A stretch of 64,000 nt of DNA, from contig OV884011.1 of NCBI GenBank assembly GCA_930367205.1, positions 137,987,437 through 138,051,436 on the forward strand. Direction: 5' to 3'. This DNA comes from Acanthosoma haemorrhoidale. Its lineage: Eukaryota > Arthropoda > Insecta > Hemiptera > Acanthosomatidae. The translations under genes were made by a program, and so were the position numbers. The notes beneath the pieces are model-generated. The model saw only the letters and a program-made list of their open reading frames with translations, was not told where the DNA came from and ran no database searches. Of the stretch, positions 47,600 through 58,101 are shown piece by piece (the stretch's first letter is position 1; each line of letters opens with the position of its first letter).

Positions 47600-48267
47600 G
47601 TCAATCATGACTTCAGTACATTCGAGGATGAGCGCTTATTAGGGAATACCTCTTTTCTCCCTGTTTCCTTCGCCAACTGTACCTTCAGTATAGTAGACAG
47701 AAATCCCATTCTGCCCTCTACCTCTTTGATGCTCATTGTCTCTCTCATTTTCTCCATTATTTGATTATAACGGGTTGGAAGACCTGCGGCATATTGGCCG
47801 CTACTCTGCCTTGATGATTTTGTCTCCCGGAACATCTGGAAAATATCTTCTTCGGGCGTCCATCGCCCTCCTTCATATGCTTTATTTAGCCGCATCTTTA
47901 CCGTTTCCTATGACGTCTACTCATCCGCTTGGATCTGGTTGAGAATCCTTCTCTTGACCCGACATATCAGGGCCGCTCTTAGTGACTCTGCATCCCTGGG
48001 GTCCAGAAGATTTTTTTCCGATTTTGCTAGGATTAAGGCAGTGAGGCGATCTCCTCCCTTCAGAAAGTGGTTGAGTTCTCCTAATTCGCCAGTGAATCAT
48101 TCCAGCTCTTAAATTGCCTTTTTCAGATCTTCAGTGTTCATCGCTCTCATCAACGCAAGAGCGGTAGCATGAGCTTTTGGCAAAACGCGCACCGTTCTCG
48201 TTGGTACATGTTCCACGCCATCCGCTACATTCAGAACAGGTGGTCGTAGCACGCCTCCTTCCGCCAT
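47600..48267 (-). pseudogene. Gypsy copy 2 gag, N-terminal and capsid part
   Basis: The likely start is the ATG at 48267 (MAEGGVLRPPVLN), about 105 bases inside the 5' LTR. The sequence runs through ALALMRAMNTEDLKKAI, a stop, then ELNHFLKGGDRLTALILAKS and NLLDPRDAESLRAAL, two more stops, and the open piece 47895-47605 (MRLNKAYEGGRWTPEEDIFQ). It is a capsid-type gag followed by the zinc knuckle. Three stops inactivate it. Confidence 0.85.
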
Positions 48268-48351
48268 TCTTTCTTCAATTTTTTATTTAACACGGCAAAA
48301 AGGAGAAGAAAAAAAAATCGAACAGATGTCGCTTACTTTTCTTCCCACTCC

Positions 48352-48373
48352 ACGAATCCCGGGTTTCGGCACC
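48352..48373 (-). other. Primer-binding site (tRNA-Phe type), gypsy copy 2
   Basis: Directly inside the 5' LTR, the minus strand reads GGTGCCGAAACCCGGGATTC, which pairs with the 3' end of animal tRNA-Phe. This is a better match than copy 1. The tRNA identity was judged from memory. Confidence 0.8.
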
Positions 48374-48559
48374 TTTTAATGCTTATCGGCTTTAGAATTC
48401 AAAAACAAAGGAAAAAAAGGTACAGAGAAACAACACACTTAAAAGTTAGAACTAGACTGTTTATTTCGAGTCTATAACCCTGTATATTTACATTTGGGAT
48501 CTTTACATCCTGACGTTCGGGGATTAAGGTTAAGTACTGATGCAGCCCGGTGCTTAACT
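48374..48559 (-). repeat. Gypsy copy 2, 5' LTR
   Basis: A 186-bp partner of 43787-43976. The inner end reads TTTTAATG where the partner has AGTTAATG. The outer end TTAACT abuts TATATATA. Confidence 0.9.
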
Positions 48560-49784
48560 TATATATATAAGATATAGCTAGTGGTACGGTAACCACTAAC
48601 GGCAACGTTAAGCCTAATTCTACATAGCCTAATATAAACAAACCCGTAATGTATTTAAAGAAGATCAGAAGGAGAATAGAGTCAGTTATAAACCGAACCA
48701 TTGTGTATTATTCCAACTTTGGTATTGGTGTATTATTGCATACATTTTTAAACGTCTTAAAGTCTAGATCTACGCACTTGACTGATCTACATGGATTTAC
48801 TAGATGGACTCCAAGCCATAAGCCATACGTCTATCAATAATAAATACGGTCTCGGAGATGCTTAACAATTTAACATCATTATTCAACATCACCTCAATAT
48901 GATTAGTGCTAGTTGTGGTGGGTATGATTAAATAATAAATCTTCCGTCCCTTCACAATATATTATTTATTCACCAATAAAGTTTTGACAGCTCTAAGCTG
49001 TCATCTTCGGGTGCTAAAATAAAAATAAAATAAAACATTGACTTTATGCAAACGGAATCATTTTAATTTAAATAGTCCTAAATGAACCTTTCATTTTTTA
49101 TGTCATTGAAATAGAATAATTAAATTTTTTTAAGAAATTCGACGCGTAAATATCAAATAATTAAAAACTTTCAAGAAGCACAATAACACATTAATCTTAT
49201 GGCTTATCCCACTCAATTGATGGCGTGAAAAACTCTTAATTCTCTATGATTTATCTCGTCGGAAATCTCCAAGTTATATTTAAAATTTTCAGTGTTTTTG
49301 TTGAGCAATGCACATTGCACAAACTATGGGAAAACAAATTAACCAGGGAGAAAGTTTAACACACGTCTGTCAAGTGGCATGGATTTTACTTAGACCCTGC
49401 TTTCAATCTGTTAGACATTTATATCATAGTTTGGGACATCTTGCAGACAATTATGCAACAAGATAACCATAGTTATTACAAAAAATTCTTTTTTGGACGG
49501 CTACAGTAAAAACGAAGTATTTAATGTCTTATACACAGATTTTGATTAACAGTATTTTGTAATAAATATTTTGCCGGTTTAGATTTATTTTTTCACTAGC
49601 TGAAATGTGAATTTGGAAATGTTTTAACAATCATTTACTAAGTATTTATGAAACTGAAGAACACGAATTCTACTCCTCATTAGTACTCTTAGTTCATATT
49701 GTACGTCCTTCACCTCAATATATATTTGTTTCATTAGTAAAATCTAGTACGTAATTTTTTAATTAATTAATTAATACAACAAAA
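48560..49784. other. Unassigned stretch
   Basis: AT-rich sequence with no recognised gene. It contains the stem-loop motif at 48982-49015. Confidence 0.5.
48982..49015 (-). other. Stem-loop motif resembling a retroelement hammerhead-like core
   Basis: On the minus strand, CCCGAAGA is followed by TGACAGC-TTAGA-GCTGTCA, a perfect 7-bp hairpin with a 5-base loop, then AAAAC. The layout (CnGAnGA, hairpin, AAAC) resembles hammerhead core sequences near the ends of Penelope-like and other retroelements. No coding part of such an element is nearby. Confidence 0.4.
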
Positions 49785-50111
49785 ACTTTATTATGATGAA
49801 ATTACAATCTGCCTCATTAGGCAATAAATAATTGAGATAAGTGTTTTCATTCATACCATATTTACAATTCATCATTCGCTTGCACATTCATACAATATTT
49901 ACAAACAGCCCAGGCCCCCCCCCCAAGTCCACACGGTTGTTGCCTCCCTCGCAAGTGAAAGAGGAAGCAGACTCTTGGGAAGTCCCCCACGCTCCCCCAT
50001 CAGCCACGTCACCAAACACAAGCCAGTGGAGGACCAAGAGCGCGAGAGCCACATACGCTCAGGACATGATTGGAGAAACTGGCCATTGCCAGGACACCCA
50101 CTGTTGCGCAT

Positions 50112-52713
50112 TTATAGTAGGTCACGAGGCCACTGCCGTTTCAGTCTCCTAGGAGGATTATAGGAATGAGTGGAGCAGTGCAATGACTGTGCTACGGGAT
50201 TGGGGTGGTTGGAAAGGCTACTATGGAATTTCATGAATTTGGAAGGGATGAGTTCGAGAATGTCGGGTATGTTAAGATCATTATGAAGGGTTTTGTTGGT
50301 GACGTAATAGGGAGCATTTACTATTGTTCTCAGGACTTTTGATTGAAAGGATTTGATGCGCTTGATGTTCGACTTTTTTGCTGTCCCCCATAGCTCTATT
50401 CCGTATGTCCAGATCGGCTTAAGTATAACTTTGTAAATAAGTAGTTTATTTTCTATTGAGAGATGGGATGTCCTTTGAAGTAGTCTGTACAGTAGTCCAA
50501 AGCGTCTGTTCAATTCTTGTCTTGTTAGCCTCGTGTGTGGGTTCCATGTCAGTCTTTTGTCGAGATGGAAGCCTAAATACCTGTCTCCGATACGGGGAGA
50601 GGAATCGAATTGAAAAAGACTAGCGGACAGGACTTGCGGCAGAGGGTAAAGGTTATGTGGGAACATTTTGCTTCATTCACCTTGATTCGCCATTGGTTGC
50701 ATCAATACTCGATCTCGTCAAGGTGTTCTTGAAGGTTTTGGGATGCTATATCAGGGTCTGAGTGGGATGACAAGACTGCAGTGTCATCTGCAAATGTTGC
50801 CAAGAAGGTATTGGGGGTAGAGGGGACATCAGCGGTGTATAATGAACTAAGCAAGTTCATTATTCAAAAGTAATAATTATTTTAATGCGATATTTACTAA
50901 TTATTCATTAACTACTTTATATAAACGAAATATAATCAATGTTTTGTGATAGCCAATTTCCTATTCTCCCTTAAAATAACTCTGTGGTACGATACACAAA
51001 AGTAATTCTTAACAAAAGACCTTGATGAAGCTTTGTCATTTTTTTATCTCATCTTCGACGAACATAAAGTAATAAAAATTCTCAGATGCTTTTAACAATA
51101 TCTTAGATATAAAACATGGATATTGGTTGGCAGGGAAGCAGATGTATACAAGAAGTTGATTTATTCACTGAGGACTGAGGGAGAAAAACTTGGAAAATGC
51201 GAATATAATAAGATTCCAAGTCATGTGGTTATAGAGGATGGGACCCAGGACGCTGCCCTGTGGAGCTCCTGCTTTTATGGGATAGTAGTTAGAATATTCT
51301 AAACCACAGCGGACTTGGAAGAAGCGGTTTGAAAGGTAGGACTTTAGGATTAGGAAAAGGGTCTGTGGTAAATATGTTTTGAGCTTGTAAAGCAAACCAA
51401 CGTGCCAAACCCTGTCAAAAGCTTGAGCTATGTCCAGAAATGCAGCAGTGCAATACTCTTTGTATTCAAGGGCTGAGGATTGTGATCAACAACGCGAAGG
51501 CCTTGTTGAGTAGTGGAATGTTGTTGACGGAAGCCAATCTGATGTATAGGAAAAAGGTTTTTGGATTCGACGATTGGAAGTAGACGTTTTAAGAGGAGTT
51601 TCTCAAATATTTTTGAGAGAATAGGGAGTAGGCTAATTGGACGGTAAGATGAGGCGTCGTTGGGTGGTTTTCCGGGTTTGGCGAATAGGACAATAATGAA
51701 GTGTTTCCATAGGAGAGGAAAGTGTGTCGTTCGGATAATGCAATCATAGATGTAGGTTAGGAAGATTATGGCTTTATGAGGAAGCTGTTTGAGAATTTGA
51801 GGAGTGAGAAGATCATATCAAGGGGATTTGCGGTAACGTAAGTTTTTCAGAAGGTATTTGACCTCAGAGGGATTAATGGCTTTTGGTGGAAGAGAGAGAG
51901 AGGAATAGGTAAAGTGAGGAAATCTTCCACAGTTGTGCTGTGAGTATGGCTTTGATGAGAAAGGTGAGGTGTGAAAGTATGGGTAAGATGCAGAGCAAAT
52001 TCCTCCGACCTTCCCCATCCGAAGCCGCCCAGGACCCATCATCACGACGGAGTGGGTGTGAAACAGGATGATACTTTAGGATTTTTTTAGTTACATTCAA
52101 CAAAGAGTTATCCCTGGGAGAAAGAGAGTAGAGGTGGGTATTAAAGGAATCGGAACGGAAGGACGCCATTTGCCGCTTTACCAATCTGCAGTACTGATTA
52201 TATGAGCGGCGATCAGCAGGATGTCGGGATCTTTGCCATACTGTTCTGGAACGGCGTTTGGATTGGATTAGGTCTTTGAGATGCTGAGGTAAACGATTAT
52301 GATTGTGGATTTTTAGGGCTATGATCGGAGGAAAGGTCATCGAGGCGCTTGAGTGAATAGTTTAGTGTTCCTAAACTATTGTAGAAGAAGAAGTCTAGGA
52401 GATCTGGATTTCGGTTAGGATCTGATGGCCAGTAGGTGGCTGTGTCAGGAGAGATCGTGGAGCAATGTTTCCGTGTGAGTGCAGACAGCAAAGCACGTCC
52501 GCGTGTATTCGTGGATCTTGACCCCCAGTGTTGGTGCTTCGCATTAAAGTCCCCACCCACAAGGAAACGAGGTCCTATGGAGTCTAGAAAGGAGATGAAT
52601 TGGGAATCGGAAATGGATTTATTGGGAGCGCAGTACACTGATGCTAGAGTAAGGGGGAAAGGGAAGGTGCTGATTGACACTGCAGTGGACTGAAGGAAAT
52701 CATGTGCTACCAA
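50112..52713 (-). pseudogene. Jockey ORF2, copy F, interrupted
   Basis: Going 5' to 3': endonuclease middle at 52713-52297 (LASVYCAPNKSISDSQ, FLVGGDFNAKHQHWGSRS), a deletion, linker 52340-51873 (HNHNRLPQHLKDLIQSKRRS), RT fragments to 51165 (VPQGSVLGPILY after AGA), the 386-bp insertion, and the catalytic box FADDTAVLSS near 50780, with both Asp intact. The thumb and C-terminus follow at 50666-50112 (RYLGFHLDKRLTWNPHTR, SIENKLLIYKVILKPIWTYG). The insertion falls between the VPQGS motif and the FADD motif. Confidence 0.88.
50841..51226. repeat. 386-bp segment duplicated from 54826-55211
   Basis: Identical to 54826-55211 in the same orientation except one base (C versus T near 51031). It splits the RT of Jockey copy F precisely: the flanking Jockey sequence (GCGGTGTATA, then GGTTATAG) rejoins without loss. 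No target duplication and no terminal inverted repeats are visible. The first 21 bases form an imperfect palindrome (AATGAAC ... GTTCATT). Confidence 0.93.
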
Positions 52714-52827
52714 AGAAACTATGTGATGAGAAATGGAATTATGAACATTTACAACGGTACCTTCATGAGCTCTTCCATCTGGGTGATCAGTTCGGTAAGT
52801 ATGGTACTGTCGAACCGTAAATGGTAG

Positions 52828-53515
52828 TTAACTAGTAAGTCTTGTTTCAGTAATGAGAGCTACATCGATGTTCTTGTCGTGGAGTAGTGCTGTCAGTTCG
52901 TTAGTGTGGGTGTGAACACCATTCGCATTCCATAGGAGAATGGATAAGGAGTCGGAAGGATCCATTTTTGGATTTTGTTTAACGGGGATAAGGTAGGAGA
53001 CAAGATTTGTAAGTAGGGAAATGAGAGGAGTAATTATGGTTCTAGGGGTTAGAAATGATGTTAAAAGGCTGGTGAGATCCGAAGAACTTGAAGGTGGAGG
53101 AATGTACGAGATGTGTGGCTGAGGATGGGATAGAGTTTGTGGGTTGACGGGATGAACGGAATGCCGGGAAAGGTGATCATGCGGACAGGGAGTGGGCGGT
53201 GCATGTGACTGCTCTCTGTTGCGAACGGCATCGGCGAAAGAGACAGTAGGCCTCAAATTTCTGGCTGGACCGCTTCTTACTGCAGGTTTTTCCACTTCTG
53301 GCTGACGGCGTTGTTCAGTACTCGACTTCAACGTTCTGTAAGCCTCGCAGCCCTTGTAGTTGGACGGATGGCCTTGCTTGCAAAGTACGCATACCGCAAG
53401 GGTATTTAAGCGATTTAAGGGGATTTTTGCACAATTCGCTTTTGTGCTGCCCACTACACTTTACACATCTGGGAGGGTGGTGACAGTAAGATTTTGTGTG
53501 CCCATATGCTTGACA
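52828..53515 (-). pseudogene. Jockey ORF1 C-terminus fused to ORF2 start, copy F
   Basis: The open frame 53454-52828 holds zinc knuckle 3 (CVLCKQGHPSNYKGC), the Pro/Ser-rich tail and LVSYLIPVKQNP. Where copies B and C have TAA, it reads AAA and continues into MDPSDSLSILLWNANGVHTH, the start of the endonuclease. This shows that ORF1 and ORF2 are in the same frame and separated only by a stop. Upstream, knuckle 2 is frameshifted and the copy ends. Confidence 0.85.
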
Positions 53516-54825
53516 AGTAAGTAATTAATAAAATTCTATTCGGTAAAAATTTAATTTTCAGGTTCATTCGTATGTTGAAGGAGAATGAGGATACTTTCTT
53601 TTTTGAATATCTACAGCTACGGCAAATATTCCTAAAGAATTTATTAATATTAAAGGAAGGTGGATCGGAAATCAACTGGCAGGGGTTATATACGCCAGTA
53701 GGTGGACGAACATGAGGCTTTAATTAAGACGTAGCCGTAAATTAAAGGGCCCCGTGGGGTTGGCAAGCCTGCTGTGTAGGGGGAAAATACAATTAAATCC
53801 GGGAAATTACATTTATCAGATTGTATATTTCTGGCCGTGGGGCAGTCTGGCCAGCGAGCTTTGTGGGGGTCGGGGAGGGGGAAATTTACTGCTCCGGGTT
53901 CTGTATCGAATAAGTAGAGTGTCTGCACAACCTTGCACGTGACTTTTTAGCATCCAGATATCACCCAATTAACTTTTGATGTACCTGACTTGAAATTTAG
54001 ATAGTTTTATGAATAATAGCAAAGTCCGAAGGTGAACTAAAGACCATCTAAACATATGTGTTGTGTCTCTGTGTGGTCACAATACAGCTACAAAAATGAA
54101 CCAATCCATTACAAGTTTAGAGGGTATCTTCAAAAACACTCCATATTACTATGCATATACTTTGATGTACGATGGTAGGCTAACAATAAAGCATGTCAAT
54201 CTTAGTTAAGCCTTATCGAGTCTCAACTCACAAGATAGTTAGCATTAAAGTCTTCTTTGTTTTTCCGACAAATTTCCAATTAGATACATCAGGCAAGTGA
54301 ATGACAAACACTTCACTGTCAACAGCATTGCGCAACGAAACAATTAGCTGAGTATCACTACTAATTAATACTTACTATGAAATTCGTCATGAAATTAGTG
54401 ACAAGGGATGAAGGGCTTAATTATTGACATGATTGAAGTAAAGGGATCATGTGGATAGATGATAAGTAATGCACAGAGCGGCAACAGGGCTTTCCATGTG
54501 TTGCAGGTTCTCACACTTCTAATTTCGTGACGGAAACTATAAGTAATCGTTTACGACCCTTAATCATTTTCGATGTGGTCGATTCTGTCCTGAATTTCAA
54601 GCATTAATGTCGCAACAAACAAACTATTCAGGAAAATATCATTCATGTTAGATAGACCGGGTTCAGATAAAGTGGCGAATAAGATTGGACCGAGATTAAA
54701 CGAACTTACTTAGGTAATTACATAATATACATTAAAAAATATATATTAATAATCAAGTCGATATATAAACAGTAAATGCATTTAACTCTGAGATCGTTTG
54801 GGTGGATAAATAAAAGTTCAATTTT
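53516..54825. other. Unassigned stretch
   Basis: A GC-richer block at about 53690-53945 (including GGGCCCCGTGGGG) stands out from AT-rich surroundings, but no gene or RNA could be assigned. Confidence 0.5.
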
Positions 54826-55211
54826 AATGAACTAAGCAAGTTCATTATTCAAAAGTAATAATTATTTTAATGCGATATTTACTAATTATTCATTAACTAC
54901 TTTATATAAACGAAATATAATCAATGTTTTGTGATAGCCAATTTCCTATTCTCCCTTAAAATAACTCTGTGGTACGATACACAAAAGTAATTCTTAACAA
55001 AAGACCTTGATGAAGTTTTGTCATTTTTTTATCTCATCTTCGACGAACATAAAGTAATAAAAATTCTCAGATGCTTTTAACAATATCTTAGATATAAAAC
55101 ATGGATATTGGTTGGCAGGGAAGCAGATGTATACAAGAAGTTGATTTATTCACTGAGGACTGAGGGAGAAAAACTTGGAAAATGCGAATATAATAAGATT
55201 CCAAGTCATGT
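54826..55211. repeat. 386-bp segment, presumed source copy
   Basis: Partner of 50841-51226. Here the flanking sequence shows no interrupted element, so this is more likely the original. An open frame of 83 codons (55108-55359) begins inside it and continues past its end, with no recognised domain (it contains DVYKKLIYSLRTEGEKLG). Confidence 0.9.
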
Positions 55212-55629
55212 TTCTTCCGTTCTACAGCTCCTAGGTTTCACAGAGCATTCTCATCTCCATACATCCATGTTCCTCGTCTACAATGACCTTTTTTTTTCAC
55301 TTTTGGAACAAAATTTTATTAAGAATAATTTAGTTTCTTTGGCTTCTTTACTTATTTAAGCTAAATTACGGTAACAGAAAACGGAATATTATAGGTTTTA
55401 ATTTTAATGATATATTAAAAAAAAATTAGTAACGTAATTTCTGATCAACAATGCGAAATATTAAAATTTTTATTTTTATTTAAGGAAAAGATAAAGTAGC
55501 CTCCAACGGTAAAATAAATATATAAATACAAAAAAAAACCTAAACATATAAACTGGATGATCAACGATTTCACTCAGAACATGGTGATCATGTACAGTAA
55601 ATACAAGAAATTAGTGAAACAATATAATA

Positions 55630-56139
55630 GGTTGGTAAGAAAGTAATTACGGTTTTTTAGTGTGAAATAAAGCTCATACAAAAAAATTTTCCATACAAAA
55701 AATGAACTTTAATCAGTCAAATATCTTCTATTCTGTTCGATGTCCTTTTGCCATCTTTCTGGTAACGTCATGATCCCGCGTTCATAGAACTTCTGGTCCT
55801 TATCAGCCAAAAACTCAACCAAGTGCGATTTGAAGTCATCGTTATTACTGAAATTTTTACCATATAAGAAGTTTTGTAAACTTCGAAATAAATGATAATC
55901 CGATGGTGCAAGGTCGGGGCTGTATGGGGGATTCGACATCACTTCCCAACCAATCTCCAATAGTTTCATACGTATTGCTAAAGATGTGCGAGGCCTCGCA
56001 TTGTCGTGGTGAAACCCAAATATCGAACTGTTTTGCAATCTCTCGCACAGTTTACGACAATTCGATTCAATTATGGTTTTCATTTTGCACCTAAAATGAA
56101 AGCTTTGTTAGGTCGGAAACTTTTCAGACCACCCTCGTA
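55630..56139 (-). mobile_element. Mariner-type remnant with mismatched ends
   Basis: The left end (from 55631, GTTGGTAAGAAAGTAATTAC) resembles the terminal repeat of mellifera-type mariners. The right end (56106-56139; TACGAGGGTGGTCTGAAAAG on the minus strand) resembles terminal repeats of a different mariner lineage. The two are not inverted copies of each other. The enclosed transposase is only a C-terminal half. The structure looks like a fusion of two elements. Confidence 0.65.
55709..56083 (-). pseudogene. Mariner transposase, C-terminal half
   Basis: HHDNARPRTS carries the second catalytic Asp. LLEIGWEVMSNPPYSPDLAP, then SDYHLFRSLQNFLYGK carries the third Asp of the DD34D triad. It ends GIMTLPERWQKDIEQNRRYLTD, typical of mellifera-subfamily mariners. 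The N-terminal DNA-binding domain and first catalytic Asp are absent. The ATG at 56083 lies just inside the unrelated right terminal repeat. The frame is open but cannot encode an active transposase. Confidence 0.88.
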
Positions 56140-57002
56140 TACGCTACATATAATTGGGTAATTCTCATGAAATCCCGGAATTCGGTTTTATCATAAACTG
56201 ACAAATAATATTGAAATGAATTTGTATTTATTTTCCATGAATTTTTTGGTACTGATGATACAAGATTGTAATTATATAGTGGTCCCTAGAATAAACGTGT
56301 TTTACGAGGATATATAAAAAAATTAAAGTGAGGGAATGACGACCAATTTATAAACCTTTGAAAATAAAGTTGATTATTTTTAAATTATTTTTTTATTTAG
56401 TAATCAAATATTATTTTCTTACATTAGCTGAAACAGAAAATCACAAAGTTGCTGTAGTACAACATTAACGTAACTGGAATTTTACCAACGGAGTAAAGTT
56501 CTCCTTTTATACTATTTAGTCTTAAAGGTAACAAAGCAATAGCATCTTGAGCAAAATAAACGAAACAATAAAAATTATTAACCTGAAAATCTACTAACAA
56601 AAAGTTCTTTTTTTTTATCTATTCAGCCTCATAGTTACTAAACCAGTCTCATCTCAGTTAGCTATTTTAGTCTATTTCCTTCACGGAATAACATCTCTTT
56701 TTGATTAATGTTGGTGGCCTGATCTGCTGAATTTGATTCTAGGCATACAACTGTTCATCCTTGATTATTGGCCAACTCAAAGATTTGGTTCCTCTTTTCA
56801 TAGACTTTATTAAAGCACCATCCTCAAAAACTGATATTATTTCCCCTGGATAAACTTTTTCGTCCCATTTGATGAGGACATAATCACCTATATTATAAGT
56901 GGAATTGTTATATGTTGTACAAATAACATCATTCGATGAATGTGCACCATGTGACTTGGTTCGTGTTTGTACTTTACTACGTATTGTTTTTTTTAATGCC
57001 TT

Positions 57003-58101
57003 TGTCGGGTCGTTACGAGGGGGGTGCCTGGTTACCCTAGCCCTGGTGACAAGTGAGGGTTCTTTGAGTTTATAACCTTGACAATCGTTTCATGACGGCT
57101 TTTCTATTAGACTCCATTTTGTGATAGGTATGTACCCCGAAAGTGCACTATGTACGACCTCTCGGTGCGAAACTATGGAATTCCTTTCCCCCTGTCCTGA
57201 GTAAATTTAATATTTTTACTCTCTCTTCCTCTATATCCGGATAGATGGTTACTCCATCCTTTGTCTTTTTTAGGGCAAACTTAATAATATTTACTCCTTA
57301 GAGCATTTGTGTTATATTTATAGTTTTCTCTCTTGAGACAATTACCGGTGGCGGTTTCATTGCTATCGGGGCCTCGGGGTGGGGGCTTTCCGGTGAATCA
57401 TTGGCCAGTGCTGGGAATTTATTTCCGATCTTTGTCGGGGTTTTCACCTTGGTCGGCCTTTGTACTTTTACTGTTATTCTCGGAAAAGTGAAATCCTCTT
57501 TACTGTCCGATGTTTGTGTCGGTGAAGTGGACCGCTCCTGGAAGCCTCCACTTCCATCTCCATACTTCCGATTAAAGTTCAAAACACGGTATGTTCTTGC
57601 TATTGTGGTACCGTCCCCATTTATTGCACAAATCACTGCACTATAAAGTTTATAAAAAAGAGTACCTTGATAGGCGTCACTTTAGACGCTATAGAGGTTA
57701 AGCGTGTTGTGGAGGAATGATGGCGGCTGGATCGAATACATATGATGTTGACACAGCGACACAGCGATGTTTTATGATTTACAGGGGCTAGATCCTCAGC
57801 TTAAGTACCCCACAAGCCTTGCCTTTAGCCAATCCCCATTAAGATTGGTGTACCCAATGGCGTGTGGCTTCTTTGTCCTCTGGGAGAGGCTGGCAGGGTC
57901 TTGTGGCCTCATCTTGCCTTCTACCTGGGACTGACAGCTGTGACCCATCTCATGTAACTACTTGGTACCCCGCAATTTTTTTTGCTTAACACATTTACAA
58001 TGATTTATATTTTGTTCATGTTATTTGCATTTGTTTACAATATATATATATATACAATAGAGTATAGGGTGATTTATCTTATGTAGTTAGTGGCCGCTAC
58101 A
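57003..58101 (-). mobile_element. LTR insertion (1,099 bp) in the DDE gene, with 5-bp target duplication
   Basis: On the minus strand it starts TGTAGCGGCC and ends CGACCCGACA, the ends of the solo LTR at 39668-40304. It is flanked by GCCTT on the plus strand (56998-57002 and 58102-58106). Its first 300 bp or so and last 150 bp match the solo LTR. The middle (about 57157-57800) is different and contains LINE gag sequence. It sits within the codons for the GHGKG motif of the transposase gene. Confidence 0.85.
57157..57640 (-). pseudogene. LINE ORF1 (gag-like) fragment inside the LTR
   Basis: The open frame 57636-57298 has a Pro-rich stretch and ends KPPPVIVSREKTINITQML. After a stop it continues FALKKTKDGVTIYPDIEEER and FHSFAPRG. 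This follows the ORF1 order of Jockey-type LINEs (PPPI.V, then a DGV.IYP segment, then F.PRG) but is a different family from copies A-F. It stops at 57157 where LTR sequence resumes. Only the 5' part of the ORF is present. Confidence 0.7.

Larger units (their letters stand above)
43787..48559 (-). mobile_element. Ty3/gypsy LTR retrotransposon, copy 2 (4,773 bp)
   Basis: LTRs at 43787-43976 and 48374-48559 match those of copy 1 and are flanked by TATA (43783-43786 and 48560-48563). On the minus strand the order is PBS, gag with zinc knuckle, protease, RT, RNase H and integrase C-terminus. It keeps the gag-protease-RT part missing from copy 1 but has lost the integrase zinc domain and catalytic core (join near 44880). 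Gag and pol contain frameshifts and stops. No envelope gene is visible. LTR ends AGTTAA...TTAACT and a TATA target recall Drosophila gypsy-group elements. Confidence 0.92.
49785..53515 (-). mobile_element. Jockey-type LINE, 5'-truncated and interrupted (copy F)
   Basis: Minus-strand copy from a variant 3' end at 49785 to a truncation within ORF1 near 53515. It carries the 3' UTR, ORF2 C-terminus and RT, then a 386-bp foreign segment (50841-51226), the rest of RT, an internally deleted linker, the endonuclease and the ORF1 C-terminus. ORF1 and ORF2 are fused in one frame because the stop between them is mutated. The coding segments contain several frameshifts. Confidence 0.88.

Noticed and set aside
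50841..51226. The 386-bp insertion as a Helitron or a TIR transposon
   Set aside because: It has no TC...CTRR ends with a 3' hairpin, no inverted ends and no target duplication.
55108..55359. 83-codon plus frame overlapping the 386-bp repeat
   Set aside because: No recognised domain and no splice evidence. It may be an exon or pseudogene fragment, but it cannot be supported.
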